Notes: generated by a model from the sequence alone, not told the origin. DNA of 28,678 bases from JAGTVB01 sp964624765 (GCA_964624765.1 CAZUZO010000031.1:1-28678), one strand, 5' to 3'. Counted from the first letter of the stretch, positions 5,752 to 15,751 are shown. A program made the numbers and translations.

Positions 5752-8472
5752 ATGGCCGCCGAATTCGACCGACGCAAACAGATTTCGGTTCTCACCATGA
5801 ACACGTTGGCCTTCACGGTCAACTTCGCCATCTGGACGATGTTTTCCATCATCGGCATCAAGATCAAGGGCGAACTGAATCTTAGCGAGACCGAATTCGG
5901 CCTGTTAGTCGCCACCCCCATCCTGACCGGCTCCTTGGTGCGTTTGCCCTTAGGGGTGCTGACCGACCGCTTCGGTGGTCGCATCGTCTTCTTCATCCAA
6001 ATGGTTCTGGTCGCCATCCCAACTTATGGGCTGGCCTTTGCCGATCAGTACTGGCAGTACTTGGTCATCGGTTTATTCGTCGGATTGGCCGGTGGCTCCT
6101 TCGCCATCGGCATCGCTTACACCTCCGCCTGGTTCCCGAGAGCACGCCAAGGCACCGCCATGGGAATCTTTGGTGCTGGCAACGCCGGCGCAGCGGTGAC
6201 CAACCTGGCGGCACCCTTGATCGTGGTGGCGCTCGGCTGGCGTGCCGTGCCCCAGATCTATTCCGTGTCGATGCTGGTGATGGCGGTGCTGTTTTGGTTT
6301 TTCACCTACCCGGATCCGCTGCACGAAGAGCGCAAGCGAACCCAGCGTTACCCAACCCTCGGTGAGCAGCTCTCCCCGCTCCTGGAGTCGCGGGTGTGGC
6401 GCTTTAGCCTGGCTTATTTTTTCGTGTTCGGCGGCTTCGTCGCCCTCGCTCTCTGGTTACCCAAATACTATGTCGCCGAGTATGGATTGGAGCTGCAGAC
6501 GGCGGCCTTTATCACGTTGTTCTTCACCTTGCCCTCTGGGCTGATTCGCGCCCTGGGGGGCTGGGTTTCGGACAAATGGGGAGGCGCCACCGTCACTTGG
6601 TGGGTGTTCTGGGTCAGCATCGTCTGCCTGTTTTTCCTGTCATACCCCCCCACAACCTTTACCGTACACGGCATCGAAGGGGACATCAGTTTCCACATCG
6701 GCATCGGCATCACGCTGTTCACCATCCTGGTGTTCATCGTCGGGGTCGCTCAGGGCATCGGTAAGGCCAGTGTCTACCGCAGCCTAGCGGATCATTATCC
6801 CACCAACATGGGGTCGGTGGGCGGCCTGGTAGGAGTCATCGGGGGCCTGGGCGGTTTCACCCTGCCCATCATGTTCGGTGTGGCTGCCGACGCCACCGGG
6901 GTACGTAGCAGCACCTTCATGCTGATGTATGCGGTGCTCGCCGGGATCATGATCTGGACCTGGATGGCCTCCAGAAGCGAGCGGGAGGCGATTCTCGAAC
7001 GCGATCCGGCCCTGCGTGCGCAGCTGGTCAAGGAGCAATTGCTGGAAGCGGTTCCCGCCATGCGCCGCACCTTGGTGGACTGGCGCCCCGACGACGAGAC
7101 ATTTTGGCAGGAGAAGGGGCGGCGGATCGCGATCCGCAATCTGCTCATCTCCATGCCAGCGCTGTTCTTGTCCTTTGCGGTGTGGATGGTGTGGAGCGTA
7201 GTGGTGGTCGAGCTGCCAAGAATCGGCTTCACCTTCACCACCGGCGAGTTGTTCTGGCTGGCGGCCATCCCCGGCCTTTCCGGAGCCGCCCTGCGGCTGG
7301 CCTATGCCTTCGTGGTACCGGTCTTCGGCGGCCGCAACTGGACGGTATTCAGCACCGCCTCGCTGTTGATCCCGACCCTGTGGATGGCGTTGGCGGTGCA
7401 AGATCTCAACACCCAGTACGCGGTGTTTGTGGTCATCGCCCTGCTCTGTGGGCTCGGCGGCGGCAATTTCTCCGCCAGCATGGCCAATATCAGTTTCTTC
7501 TTCCCCAAGCGCATGCAAGGCACGGCCCTCGGCTGGAATGCCGGCATCGGCAATCTCGGGGTGGGCATTATGCAGGCGGTGGTGCCGTTGGTCATCTACG
7601 GCGGGGCGCTTGCCATCCGCGGCGGCGAATCGCAAGTCTACACCGATGGCAGCCTGGTGACCGAGGTCTGGCTGCAGAACGCCGGCTATATCTGGGTGCC
7701 GTTTATTCTCGCTGCGACGTTGGCCGCGTGGTTCGGTATGCACAACATCCGGGACGTCCGTGCCAGCTTCGCCGAGCAATTGGTGATCTTTCGGCGCAAG
7801 CATGCCTGGCTGCTGGCATGGCTTTATACGGGCACTTTCGGCTCATTCATCGGTTTTGCGGCAGCATTCCCGTTTCTGTTGTCCAGTCAATTCCCCACTT
7901 CGGGAGCCGTCAAGTACGCCTTTCTCGGACCTCTGTTGGGCGCGCTGGTGCGTCCCTTCGGGGGTTGGCTCGCGGATCGTCTCGGGGGCGCGAAGGTGAC
8001 CCTCTGGAACTTCGCCGTCATGTTGCTAGCCGCGCTGGGGGTGTTGGCCTTGCTACCGTCTGCAACCGGCGGCAACGAGCTGTTCGGGTTCTTTGCGTTG
8101 TTCGTGCTGCTGTTCCTGACCACCGGCATCGGCAACGGCTCGGTGTTTCGCATCGTACCGAGCGTATTTCTGCTTCTGCACCGGCGTGCGGCCCAAGGCC
8201 AGGATCCAGCCGCCCTCGAACAAGCCACTCGGGAGGGTGAAATCGAAGCCTCCGTCGCGTTGGGATTCACCGCCGCCATCGCGGCCCTGGGCCTATTCGT
8301 CATCCCGGTGACTGTCGGCGTGTCCCTCGATGTAACGGGCACGGCGCACGCGGCGATGACGATCTTCATCGGTTTCTATCTGACCTGCCTGCTGATCACC
8401 TGGTGGTGGTACGCACGCCATGGGGCGGAGGTTCAGTGCGACCAGCCGGTGGAGCACGCCGACAGACCGTGA
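5752..8472 (+). CDS. narK: NarK1-NarK2 fusion, double-length nitrate/nitrite transporter
   Basis: The 906-residue protein contains two complete MFS modules of the NarK family, for a predicted 24 membrane helices. Module 1 (about residues 1-404) has GSLVRLPLGVLTDRFGG with a conserved Arg64, and the nitrate signature GLAGGSFAIGIAY followed by GIFGAGNAG. A hydrophilic linker of about 50 residues follows. Module 2 (about 457-906) has GLSGAALRLAYAF and GLGGGNFSASMANISFFFP with WNAGIGNLG. Known NarK1-NarK2 fusions, as in Paracoccus, pair a proton-linked nitrate importer with a nitrate/nitrite antiporter. Module 2 closely resembles the separate NarK encoded next. AGGAAA precedes the ATG. It lies in the inner membrane and serves NarGHI, which reduces nitrate in the cytoplasm. 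Confidence 0.93.
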   Translation: MAAEFDRRKQISVLTMNTLAFTVNFAIWTMFSIIGIKIKGELNLSETEFGLLVATPILTGSLVRLPLGVLTDRFGGRIVFFIQMVLVAIPTYGLAFADQYWQYLVIGLFVGLAGGSFAIGIAYTSAWFPRARQGTAMGIFGAGNAGAAVTNLAAPLIVVALGWRAVPQIYSVSMLVMAVLFWFFTYPDPLHEERKRTQRYPTLGEQLSPLLESRVWRFSLAYFFVFGGFVALALWLPKYYVAEYGLELQTAAFITLFFTLPSGLIRALGGWVSDKWGGATVTWWVFWVSIVCLFFLSYPPTTFTVHGIEGDISFHIGIGITLFTILVFIVGVAQGIGKASVYRSLADHYPTNMGSVGGLVGVIGGLGGFTLPIMFGVAADATGVRSSTFMLMYAVLAGIMIWTWMASRSEREAILERDPALRAQLVKEQLLEAVPAMRRTLVDWRPDDETFWQEKGRRIAIRNLLISMPALFLSFAVWMVWSVVVVELPRIGFTFTTGELFWLAAIPGLSGAALRLAYAFVVPVFGGRNWTVFSTASLLIPTLWMALAVQDLNTQYAVFVVIALLCGLGGGNFSASMANISFFFPKRMQGTALGWNAGIGNLGVGIMQAVVPLVIYGGALAIRGGESQVYTDGSLVTEVWLQNAGYIWVPFILAATLAAWFGMHNIRDVRASFAEQLVIFRRKHAWLLAWLYTGTFGSFIGFAAAFPFLLSSQFPTSGAVKYAFLGPLLGALVRPFGGWLADRLGGAKVTLWNFAVMLLAALGVLALLPSATGGNELFGFFALFVLLFLTTGIGNGSVFRIVPSVFLLLHRRAAQGQDPAALEQATREGEIEASVALGFTAAIAALGLFVIPVTVGVSLDVTGTAHAAMTIFIGFYLTCLLITWWWYARHGAEVQCDQPVEHADRP

Positions 8473-8516
8473 AGTTGAGCGGGTTTGTCGGGAACAACGT
8501 ACGCCTCGAACACAGG

Positions 8517-8543
8517 GGCGGTGGGTTCATGGAACCCACCGCC
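8517..8543 (+). other. Perfect 12-base hairpin in the nar transcript, between narK genes
   Basis: GGCGGTGGGTTC (8517-8528) pairs perfectly with GAACCCACCGCC (8532-8543) around a 3-base loop. It lies in the 130-base gap between the fused and single narK genes. No T-run follows, so a role in mRNA processing, stability or partial read-through is more likely than full termination. Confidence 0.65.
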
Positions 8544-8602
8544 CACGGCGGGCTCGATGTGAGTAAACGGGATACCCATACGCAACACAGGAAAGCACAC
8601 CC

Positions 8603-10210
8603 ATGAGCTGGAATCGCGACATCGACCGTTGGGACCCGGAGGACGCCGAATTCTGGGAGCGAGAGGGCAAGCGCATCGCCAACCGCAACCTGTGGATATC
8701 GATCCCGAACCTATTGTGCGGCTTCGCCGTATGGCTGATGTGGGGGATCATCACGGTGCAGATGCTCAACCTCGGTTTCCCGTTCGAGGCCTCGCAACTG
8801 TTCACCTTGACCGCCATCGCCGGGCTCACGGGCGCAACGCTGCGCATTCCAGCCTCATTCATGATCCGTATCGCGGGCGGGCGCAACACCATTTTCCTCA
8901 CCTCCGCGCTGCTGATCATTCCAGCCTTGGGGGCCGGCTTGGCATTGCAGAACCCCGAAACGCCGTTGGGGGTCTTCATGCTGCTCGCGCTACTGTCCGG
9001 CATCGGCGGGGGCAACTTCGCGGCCTCGATGAGCAATATCAGCACCTTTTTCCCCAAGCGCCAGCAGGGACTGGCCCTCGGGCTAAACGCCGGTCTCGGT
9101 AACTTTGGCGTCACCACCATGCAGATCCTGATCCCGGCGGTGATGACCGTCGGCCTGTTCGGCGTGCTGGCCGGGGAACCGATGACTCTGATCAAGGATA
9201 GCGGCACCCTGATCGGTCGCATCGCGGCGGGCACCCCGACGTGGATCCAAAATGCTGGATTCATCTGGATGGCGATCCTCATCCCGCTGGTCATCGCCGC
9301 CTGGCTCGGCATGAACAACCTGCGCCCCATCACCCCGGAACCGGGCCAGCCATTGGTCGCCTTCGGCCGCATCACCGGTCTCTACCTGATCGGCTTTCTC
9401 ACCGCCGGCGTCGGCTTATACCTCTATCTGCCGAAGCCGATCGGCCTGGATCTCCTCAACCCGTGGCTGGCCATGATCCTGATCATGGCGGCGACGCTCA
9501 TGCTCATGCGCATGATGCCCGGTAAGATCGGCGAAAACTCCAAGCGCCAGTTCGTCATCTTCAAAGACAGGCACACGTGGTCGATGACGATCCTCTACAT
9601 CCTCACCTTCGGTTCGTTCATCGGCTTCTCGATGGCGTTGCCGCTGTCGATCACCGTCATCTTCGGCTACACCAGTGTCGAGGTCGACGGTGTCGTGCAA
9701 CGGGTCGTCAACCCGGACGCGCCGAGCGCCCTGACCTATGCCTGGATCGGCCCCTTCGTCGGGGCCCTGATTCGCCCCGTCGGCGGCTGGATTTCGGACA
9801 AGGTCGGCGGTTCCCTGGTCACCCAGATCATCGCCATCGTCATGGTGGTCGCTTCGGCAACCGTGGGCTACGTGATGATGCTGGCCTATCAGTCGGCAAA
9901 CCCTGAGCAGTACTTCCTCGTCTTCATCCTGCTGTTCATGATCATCTTCGCCGCCACCGGCATCGGCAATGGTTCGACCTTCCGCACCATCGGCGTGGTG
10001 TTCAGCCAAGAACTCAAAGGTCCGGTGCTGGGATGGACCTCGGCGGTAGCCGCTTACGGCGCATTCGTCGCTCCGATGGTCATCGGCGACCAGGTAAACG
10101 GAGGTACACCCGAGAACGCGATGTATGCCTTCGCCGTCTTCTACGCGCTGTGCTTGATACTGAACTGGTGGTTCTACCTGCGCCGCAACGCCTACATCAG
10201 GAACCCATAA
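8603..10210 (+). CDS. narK2: NarK2-type nitrate/nitrite transporter
   Basis: This 535-residue MFS protein has about 12 membrane helices and the NarK marks GLTGATLRIPASF, GIGGGNFAASMSNISTFFP and LNAGLGNFG. Its N-terminus, with WDPEDAEFWEREGKRIANRNLW, matches the entry into module 2 of the preceding fusion (WRPDDETFWQEKGRRIAIRN), so the two are related by duplication. It carries extra segments around helices 6-7 (residues about 245-315). The ATG at 8603 has AGGAAAG upstream. It likely exchanges nitrate for nitrite across the inner membrane. Followed after 185 bases by narG. Confidence 0.92.
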   Translation: MSWNRDIDRWDPEDAEFWEREGKRIANRNLWISIPNLLCGFAVWLMWGIITVQMLNLGFPFEASQLFTLTAIAGLTGATLRIPASFMIRIAGGRNTIFLTSALLIIPALGAGLALQNPETPLGVFMLLALLSGIGGGNFAASMSNISTFFPKRQQGLALGLNAGLGNFGVTTMQILIPAVMTVGLFGVLAGEPMTLIKDSGTLIGRIAAGTPTWIQNAGFIWMAILIPLVIAAWLGMNNLRPITPEPGQPLVAFGRITGLYLIGFLTAGVGLYLYLPKPIGLDLLNPWLAMILIMAATLMLMRMMPGKIGENSKRQFVIFKDRHTWSMTILYILTFGSFIGFSMALPLSITVIFGYTSVEVDGVVQRVVNPDAPSALTYAWIGPFVGALIRPVGGWISDKVGGSLVTQIIAIVMVVASATVGYVMMLAYQSANPEQYFLVFILLFMIIFAATGIGNGSTFRTIGVVFSQELKGPVLGWTSAVAAYGAFVAPMVIGDQVNGGTPENAMYAFAVFYALCLILNWWFYLRRNAYIRNP

Positions 10211-10395
10211 GCCGTGATGCCACCTGCGCACCGAGCACTGTTCAGCGCCCACCGGCCCAGTCTTGGGTGCCCGGCCCGAGAGGAGGGGCGCGTGGCGAAT
10301 CGGTCTTTCACCGCCACAGTGGATCTCGACATCGGGCTGGCAGCGCTCACCGGGTGGCCCCCGCGTCACCCACACTGATCCCATGAGGTAACGTC

Positions 10396-13300
10396 ATGAG
10401 CCATTTTCTCGACCGACTGAAATTCTTCGACAAGGTGCAGGCGACCTTTGCCGACGGTCATGGTGCCGTCACCAACGAGGACCGCGCTTGGGAGGATGGA
10501 TACCGGTTGCGCTGGCAACACGACAAGGTCGTGCGCTCCACCCATGGCACTAACTGTACCGGCTCATGCAGCTGGAAGATCTATGTCAAGAATGGCTTGG
10601 TGACCTGGGAAACGCAGCAGACCGACTACCCCCGCACCCGACCCGACCTGCCCAACCATGAGCCGCGGGGGTGCCAGCGCGGCGCTAGCTACTCCTGGTA
10701 CCTGTACAGCGCTAACCGGTTGAAATATCCGCTGATTCGCGGGCGGCTGCGGCAATTATGGCGCGCTGCCCGCCGCGACCAGGACCCGGTGCAGGCTTGG
10801 TCCTCCATCGTCGAGGACCCGCAAAAGGCCCGGGATTACAAGTCCAAGCGCGGCATGGGGGGCTTCGTGCGCACCAGCTGGGAAGAAGTCAACGAGATCA
10901 TCGGCGCCGCCAACGCCTACACGGTAAAAACCTATGGCCCGGATCGGGTGGTCGGCTTCTCACCCATCCCGGCCATGTCGATGGTCTCCTACGCCGCCGG
11001 GTCGCGTTACCTGTCACTCATCGGCGGGGTCTCTATGAGCTTCTACGACTGGTATTGCGATCTGCCGCCCTCCTCTCCGCAGACTTGGGGTGAGCAAACC
11101 GACGTGCCGGAATCCGCCGACTGGTACAACAGCACGTTCTTGCTCCTGTGGGGGTCGAACGTCCCGCAGACCCGCACCCCCGACGCCCACTTCTATACCG
11201 AGGTGCGCTACAAGGGCGCCAAGAGCGTCGTCATCACGCCCGACTACTCCGAGGCCGCCAAATTTGCCGACATCTGGCTCAATCCGAAGCAGGGGACCGA
11301 TGCAGCGCTGGCGATGGCCATGGGCCATGTGATCCTCAAGGAATTCCACGTCCAGGGTAAGAGCGACTACTTCAGTCGCTACGTGCGCGAGACCACGGAT
11401 ATGCCGTTTCTGGTGCTGCTCGAGCCCCACGGGCAAACCTACCGAGCCGGCCGCTTCCTGCGCGCCTCCGACTTGGCTGCTCAGGCTGGACAGGAAAACA
11501 ATGCCGAGTGGAAAGCGCTGGTTTACGATGAACTGAGCGGCAAGGTGGTGGTGCCCAATGGCTCCATCGGTTTCCGTTGGGGCGAACAGGGCAAGTGGAA
11601 CATCGAGCAACGTAATGCCGTCACCGGGTCCGAGGTCCAACTGGCATTGAGCCTCGTCGAACAACGCGATGAGGTGGTCCCGGTCGCCTTCCCATACTTC
11701 GGTGCCGGCGGCAGCGAATACTTTACCCGTACCGACCATCCCCCCGTGTTGGAGCGCAACGTCCCGGTGCGCAAGGTCAAGCTCGCGGACGGATCCAGTG
11801 CGCGGGTGGCCACGGTGTTCGACCTGTTGGTCGCCAACTACGGCATCGACCGGGGATTAGGAGGCGACGCGGCATCCTCCTACGACGACGATGTGCCCTA
11901 CACGCCGGCCTGGCAGGAGCGTATCACAGGAGTCAAGCGCCAAGACGCCATCACCGTCGCCCGCCAATTCGCGGAGAACGCAGACAAGACGCATGGCAAG
12001 TCGATGGTGATCATCGGGGCCGCCATGAACCACTGGTATCACATGGATATGAATTACCGTGGCGCCATCAATCTGTTGATGATGTGCGGCTGTGTCGGCC
12101 AGTCCGGCGGTGGCTGGTCGCATTACGTGGGCCAAGAAAAGCTGCGGCCGCAAACCGGATGGCTGCCGCTGGCATTTGCCTTGGATTGGCACCGGCCGCC
12201 GCGGCAGATGAATTCGACATCTTTTTTCTATGCCCATACCAGCCAGTGGCGATACGAAAAACTCTCGCCCTCGGAAATCCTCTCGCCGCTAGCCGATGCC
12301 CAGGACTATCCCAGCACCCTCATCGATTTCAATGTACGCGCGGAGCGTATGGGCTGGCTGCCCTCGGCGCCCCAGCTCGGCGCCAATCCGTTACAGGTGG
12401 TCAAGGCAGCCGAGCAAGCGAATCAGGAGCCGGTGCCCTATACCGTGGGGCAGCTCAAGAGCGGCGGCCTCACCTTCGCCTGTGAGGACCCGGACAATCC
12501 GGCGAATTTCCCTCGCAATCTCTTCGTCTGGCGCTCCAACCTGCTCGGATCCAGCGGCAAAGGGCACGAGTACTTCATGAAGTACCTGCTGGGCACTCAG
12601 CACGGCGTCCAGGGTAAAGATCTGGGCGCCATGGACGGCACCAAGCCGCAGGAGGTCGTGTGGCGGGATCCCGCTCCGGAAGGCAAGCTCGATCTCTTGG
12701 TGACGCTGGATTTTCGCATGTCCACCACGGCGCTCTACTCCGACATCGCGCTGCCGACCGCGACCTGGTACGAGAAGAACGATCTCAATACGTCGGACAT
12801 GCATCCCTTCATCCATCCGCTATCAAAGGCAGTGGACCCGGCCTGGGAATCACGTTCCGATTGGGAGATCTACAAGGGCATCGCCAAGAGCTTCTCCGAA
12901 TGCGCCGTCGGCCACTTGGGGACAGAGAAAGATCTCGTCCTCGTGCCCACCCTGCATGATACGCCGTCGGAGCTCGGTCAAGCCATCGAGGTGAAGGATT
13001 GGCGCAAGGGGGAAATCGAGCCGCTGCCGGGGAAGACCATGCCCAACATGGTGGTGGTGGAGCGCGACTACCCCAGCACCTACCACAAATTCACCTCCTT
13101 GGGACCGCTGATGACCAAAGTCGGCAACGGTGGTAAGGGCATCACCTGGAACACCGAACGGGAGGTGGAAAACCTTCGCCGCCTCAACCGCCCCGTTACC
13201 GGAAACGGCCCCACCGAAGGCCTGCCGCGCATCGAGACCGATATCGATGCGGCGGAGGTGATCCTCATGCTGGCCCCGGAGACCAATGGCGAGGTGGCGG

Positions 13301-14127
13301 TGAAAGCCTGGGAGGCGCTGTCCAAGATCACCGGTCGCGACCACCGCCATTTGGCGGTTCATCGTGAGGATGAGAAGTTGCGCTTTGCCGACCTGGTGGC
13401 CCAACCGCGGAAGATCATTTCCTCGCCCACCTGGAGCGGCCTGGAGTCCGAGAAGGTCAGCTACAACGCAGGCTACACCAACGTGCACGAGTTGATCCCT
13501 TGGCGCACCCTGACCGGCCGCCAGCAGTTCTATCAGGACCATCCCTGGATGCGCGCCTTCGGGGAACAGCTGTGTCTGTACAAACCGCCGGTGGACACCA
13601 AGACCATCGCTCCGATGCTGGGCAAAAAGCCGAACGGTAACAAAGAGATCGTGCTGAATTTCATCACTCCGCATCAGAAGTGGGGTATTCACAGCACCTA
13701 TTCCGAGAACCTGCTGATGCAGACCCTATCGCGCGGGGGGCCCATCGTGTGGATCAGCGAGATCGACGCACAAAAAGCCGAACTCAAGGACAACGACTGG
13801 ATCGAGGTATTCAATGTCAATGGGGCCATCGTCGCCCGTGCGGTGGTGAGCCAGCGGGTGCCAGAAGGCATGAGCATGATGTACCACGCCCAGGAAAAGC
13901 TGCTGAATGTCCCCGGCTCGGAAGTGACAGGGCTACGCGGGGGCATCCACAACTCGGTGACCCGCACCTGCCCCAAACCCACCCACATGATCGGTGGTTA
14001 TGCGCAGCAGAGCTACGGGTTCAACTACTACGGGACGGTAGGCTCGAACCGAGACGAGTTCGTGGTGGTGCGCAAGATGAAGACCATCGATTGGCTCGAT
14101 GGCACCCCGGCCCAAAGCGCCGGTTAG
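10396..14127 (+). CDS. narG: NarG, catalytic molybdenum subunit of respiratory nitrate reductase
   Basis: The 1243-residue protein is full-length NarG. His50, Cys54, Cys58 and Cys93, the ligands of the FS0 cluster, and Asp222 in YDWYCDLPPSSPQTWGEQTD, the molybdenum ligand, fall at the E. coli positions. The family blocks GTNCTGSCSWKIYVKNG and MNYRGAINLLMMCGCVGQSGGGW bind the bis-MGD cofactor. It reduces nitrate to nitrite on the cytoplasmic face of the inner membrane, with electrons passed from NarI through NarH. The start has GAGGTAA seven bases upstream and no Tat signal is present, as expected for NarG. narH follows after 88 bases. Confidence 0.98.
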   Translation: MSHFLDRLKFFDKVQATFADGHGAVTNEDRAWEDGYRLRWQHDKVVRSTHGTNCTGSCSWKIYVKNGLVTWETQQTDYPRTRPDLPNHEPRGCQRGASYSWYLYSANRLKYPLIRGRLRQLWRAARRDQDPVQAWSSIVEDPQKARDYKSKRGMGGFVRTSWEEVNEIIGAANAYTVKTYGPDRVVGFSPIPAMSMVSYAAGSRYLSLIGGVSMSFYDWYCDLPPSSPQTWGEQTDVPESADWYNSTFLLLWGSNVPQTRTPDAHFYTEVRYKGAKSVVITPDYSEAAKFADIWLNPKQGTDAALAMAMGHVILKEFHVQGKSDYFSRYVRETTDMPFLVLLEPHGQTYRAGRFLRASDLAAQAGQENNAEWKALVYDELSGKVVVPNGSIGFRWGEQGKWNIEQRNAVTGSEVQLALSLVEQRDEVVPVAFPYFGAGGSEYFTRTDHPPVLERNVPVRKVKLADGSSARVATVFDLLVANYGIDRGLGGDAASSYDDDVPYTPAWQERITGVKRQDAITVARQFAENADKTHGKSMVIIGAAMNHWYHMDMNYRGAINLLMMCGCVGQSGGGWSHYVGQEKLRPQTGWLPLAFALDWHRPPRQMNSTSFFYAHTSQWRYEKLSPSEILSPLADAQDYPSTLIDFNVRAERMGWLPSAPQLGANPLQVVKAAEQANQEPVPYTVGQLKSGGLTFACEDPDNPANFPRNLFVWRSNLLGSSGKGHEYFMKYLLGTQHGVQGKDLGAMDGTKPQEVVWRDPAPEGKLDLLVTLDFRMSTTALYSDIALPTATWYEKNDLNTSDMHPFIHPLSKAVDPAWESRSDWEIYKGIAKSFSECAVGHLGTEKDLVLVPTLHDTPSELGQAIEVKDWRKGEIEPLPGKTMPNMVVVERDYPSTYHKFTSLGPLMTKVGNGGKGITWNTEREVENLRRLNRPVTGNGPTEGLPRIETDIDAAEVILMLAPETNGEVAVKAWEALSKITGRDHRHLAVHREDEKLRFADLVAQPRKIISSPTWSGLESEKVSYNAGYTNVHELIPWRTLTGRQQFYQDHPWMRAFGEQLCLYKPPVDTKTIAPMLGKKPNGNKEIVLNFITPHQKWGIHSTYSENLLMQTLSRGGPIVWISEIDAQKAELKDNDWIEVFNVNGAIVARAVVSQRVPEGMSMMYHAQEKLLNVPGSEVTGLRGGIHNSVTRTCPKPTHMIGGYAQQSYGFNYYGTVGSNRDEFVVVRKMKTIDWLDGTPAQSAG

Positions 14128-14183
14128 GTCCCAACGCGAGGGTTCGGCGCACCCCTGCGCCGAATCCTGAAGGAGGCAAGAAA

Positions 14184-14219
14184 ATGTTATACGTCGCCCG
14201 TTCGAGGTATTCCCGATGA
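14184..14219 (+). CDS. Possible 11-codon minicistron overlapping the narH start
   Basis: A strong ribosome binding site, AAGGAGG (14170-14176), precedes ATG at 14184, which opens an 11-codon frame (MLYVARSRYSR) whose TGA overlaps the narH ATG as ATGA (14216-14219). narH also has GAGG at 14204-14207 with good spacing, so it need not depend on this frame. The minicistron may couple or boost narH translation; whether it is used is inference. Confidence 0.3.
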   Translation: MLYVARSRYSR

Positions 14220-15751
14220 GAATCCAAGCACAGATCGGTATGGTCCTGAACCTCGACAAGTGCATCGGTTGCCACACCTGCTCGGTGACCTGCAAGAACG
14301 TCTGGACATCGCGCGAAGGGATGGAGTACGCCTGGTTCAATAACGTCGAAACCAAGCCAGGGATCGGCTATCCCAAAGAATGGGAGAATCAAGAACTGCG
14401 CAACGGAGGCTGGGTGCGCAAGGACAATGGCAAGCTTGTGCCCCGCATGGGCGGCAAGCTTCGGGTCCTGTCGAAGATTTTTGCCAATCCCGATCTGCCC
14501 GAGATCGATGACTACTACGAGCCTTTCGACTTCGAGTATGAACACCTGCACAACGCCCCCGAGGGCAAGGTGCAACCGGTCGCGAGGCCCCGCTCCCTGA
14601 TCTCGGGGGAACGCATGGACAAGATCCATTGGGGACCCAACTGGGAAGAGATCCTAGGCAGTGAGTTCTCCTCTCGCTCGCGGGACAAGAATTTCGACGG
14701 TGTCCAGAAGGCGATCTATGGTCAGTTCGCCCACACCTTCATGATGTACCTGCCACGCCTGTGTGAACACTGCCTGAACCCGGCCTGTGTAGCGAGCTGC
14801 CCGAGCGGTGCCATCTATAAGCGGGAGGAGGACGGCATCGTTCTGATCGACCAGGATAAATGCCGCGGCTGGCGCATGTGCATCAGTGCCTGTCCCTACA
14901 AGAAGATCTACTACAACTGGCAATCTGGCAAGTCGGAGAAGTGCATCTTCTGTTATCCGCGCATGGAGAGTGGTCAACCGACGGTTTGCTCCGAGACCTG
15001 TGTGGGCCGCATCCGTTACCTGGGGGTGCTGCTCTACGATGCCGATCAGATTCAGAAGGCGGCCAGCGTCGCGTCAGAAAGCGAGCTCTACCGGGCGCAG
15101 CTCAAGATGTTCCTCGATCCCCTCGATCCCCAGGTGATCCGCACCGCCCGCGAGCAGGGCATCCCGGAATCCTGGTTGGAGGCGGCACGCCAATCTCCCG
15201 TCTACAAGATGGCCATGGAGTGGAAGGTGGCTTTCCCGCTGCATCCGGAATACCGCACCTTACCCATGGTGTGGTATGTCCCACCACTCTCCCCCATACA
15301 GGCAGCGGCAGACAGCGGCAAGCTCGGGCGCAACGGTGAGATCCCCGATATCGACTCGCTGCGCATTCCGCTCAAGTATCTCGCCAATATGCTAACCGCC
15401 GGCGACGAGGCACCCGTAAAGCTGGCATTGGAGCGGATGCTCGCCATGCGAGCCTTCATGCGTTCGCGGGAAGTGGATGGTGAGCTCAACACCAGGGTGC
15501 TGGAGCCGGTCGATCTCACCATCGCCGAGGTAGAGGCTATGTACCGCTACATGGCCATCGCCAACTACGAGGATCGCTTCGTCATTCCGAGCTCCCATGC
15601 CGAATATACCAGGGATGCCTATGGCTTGCGCAGCGGTTGCGGCTTCAGCTTCGGCAATGCCGGATCGCCCGGCGTGAGCGAGGTAAGTCTATTTGGCGGT
15701 AAACCGCCCACGCGGCGCAGCATACCGGTGAAATTCGAGAGCCAGAAATAG
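14216..15751 (+). CDS. narH: NarH, iron-sulfur subunit of respiratory nitrate reductase
   Basis: The 511-residue protein begins MRIQAQIGMVLNLDKCIGCH, as in NarH. It has the four ferredoxin-like cysteine groups: CIGCHTCSVTC (from residue 16), CEHCLNPACVASCP, CRGWRMCISACP and CIFC...CSETC. The Trp in CRGW in place of Cys is the known mark of the 3Fe-4S cluster, so the set is three 4Fe-4S plus one 3Fe-4S. NarH carries electrons from the hemes of NarI to NarG on the cytoplasmic side. The start at 14216 is set by homology and by GAGG eight bases upstream; it overlaps the stop of a possible 11-codon frame. Confidence 0.98.
   Translation: MRIQAQIGMVLNLDKCIGCHTCSVTCKNVWTSREGMEYAWFNNVETKPGIGYPKEWENQELRNGGWVRKDNGKLVPRMGGKLRVLSKIFANPDLPEIDDYYEPFDFEYEHLHNAPEGKVQPVARPRSLISGERMDKIHWGPNWEEILGSEFSSRSRDKNFDGVQKAIYGQFAHTFMMYLPRLCEHCLNPACVASCPSGAIYKREEDGIVLIDQDKCRGWRMCISACPYKKIYYNWQSGKSEKCIFCYPRMESGQPTVCSETCVGRIRYLGVLLYDADQIQKAASVASESELYRAQLKMFLDPLDPQVIRTAREQGIPESWLEAARQSPVYKMAMEWKVAFPLHPEYRTLPMVWYVPPLSPIQAAADSGKLGRNGEIPDIDSLRIPLKYLANMLTAGDEAPVKLALERMLAMRAFMRSREVDGELNTRVLEPVDLTIAEVEAMYRYMAIANYEDRFVIPSSHAEYTRDAYGLRSGCGFSFGNAGSPGVSEVSLFGGKPPTRRSIPVKFESQK

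Noticed and set aside
6784..7803. 339-residue - strand reading frame inside the fused narK
   Set aside because: It is rich in His, Pro and Gly with no domain and lies opposite a strongly conserved transporter gene.
8527..10384. Long - strand frames across the single narK (8527-9375 and 9416-10384)
   Set aside because: They are antisense shadows of a clear MFS gene in GC-rich DNA.
12850..13692. 280-residue - strand frame inside narG
   Set aside because: It is an antisense shadow of the conserved NarG frame.
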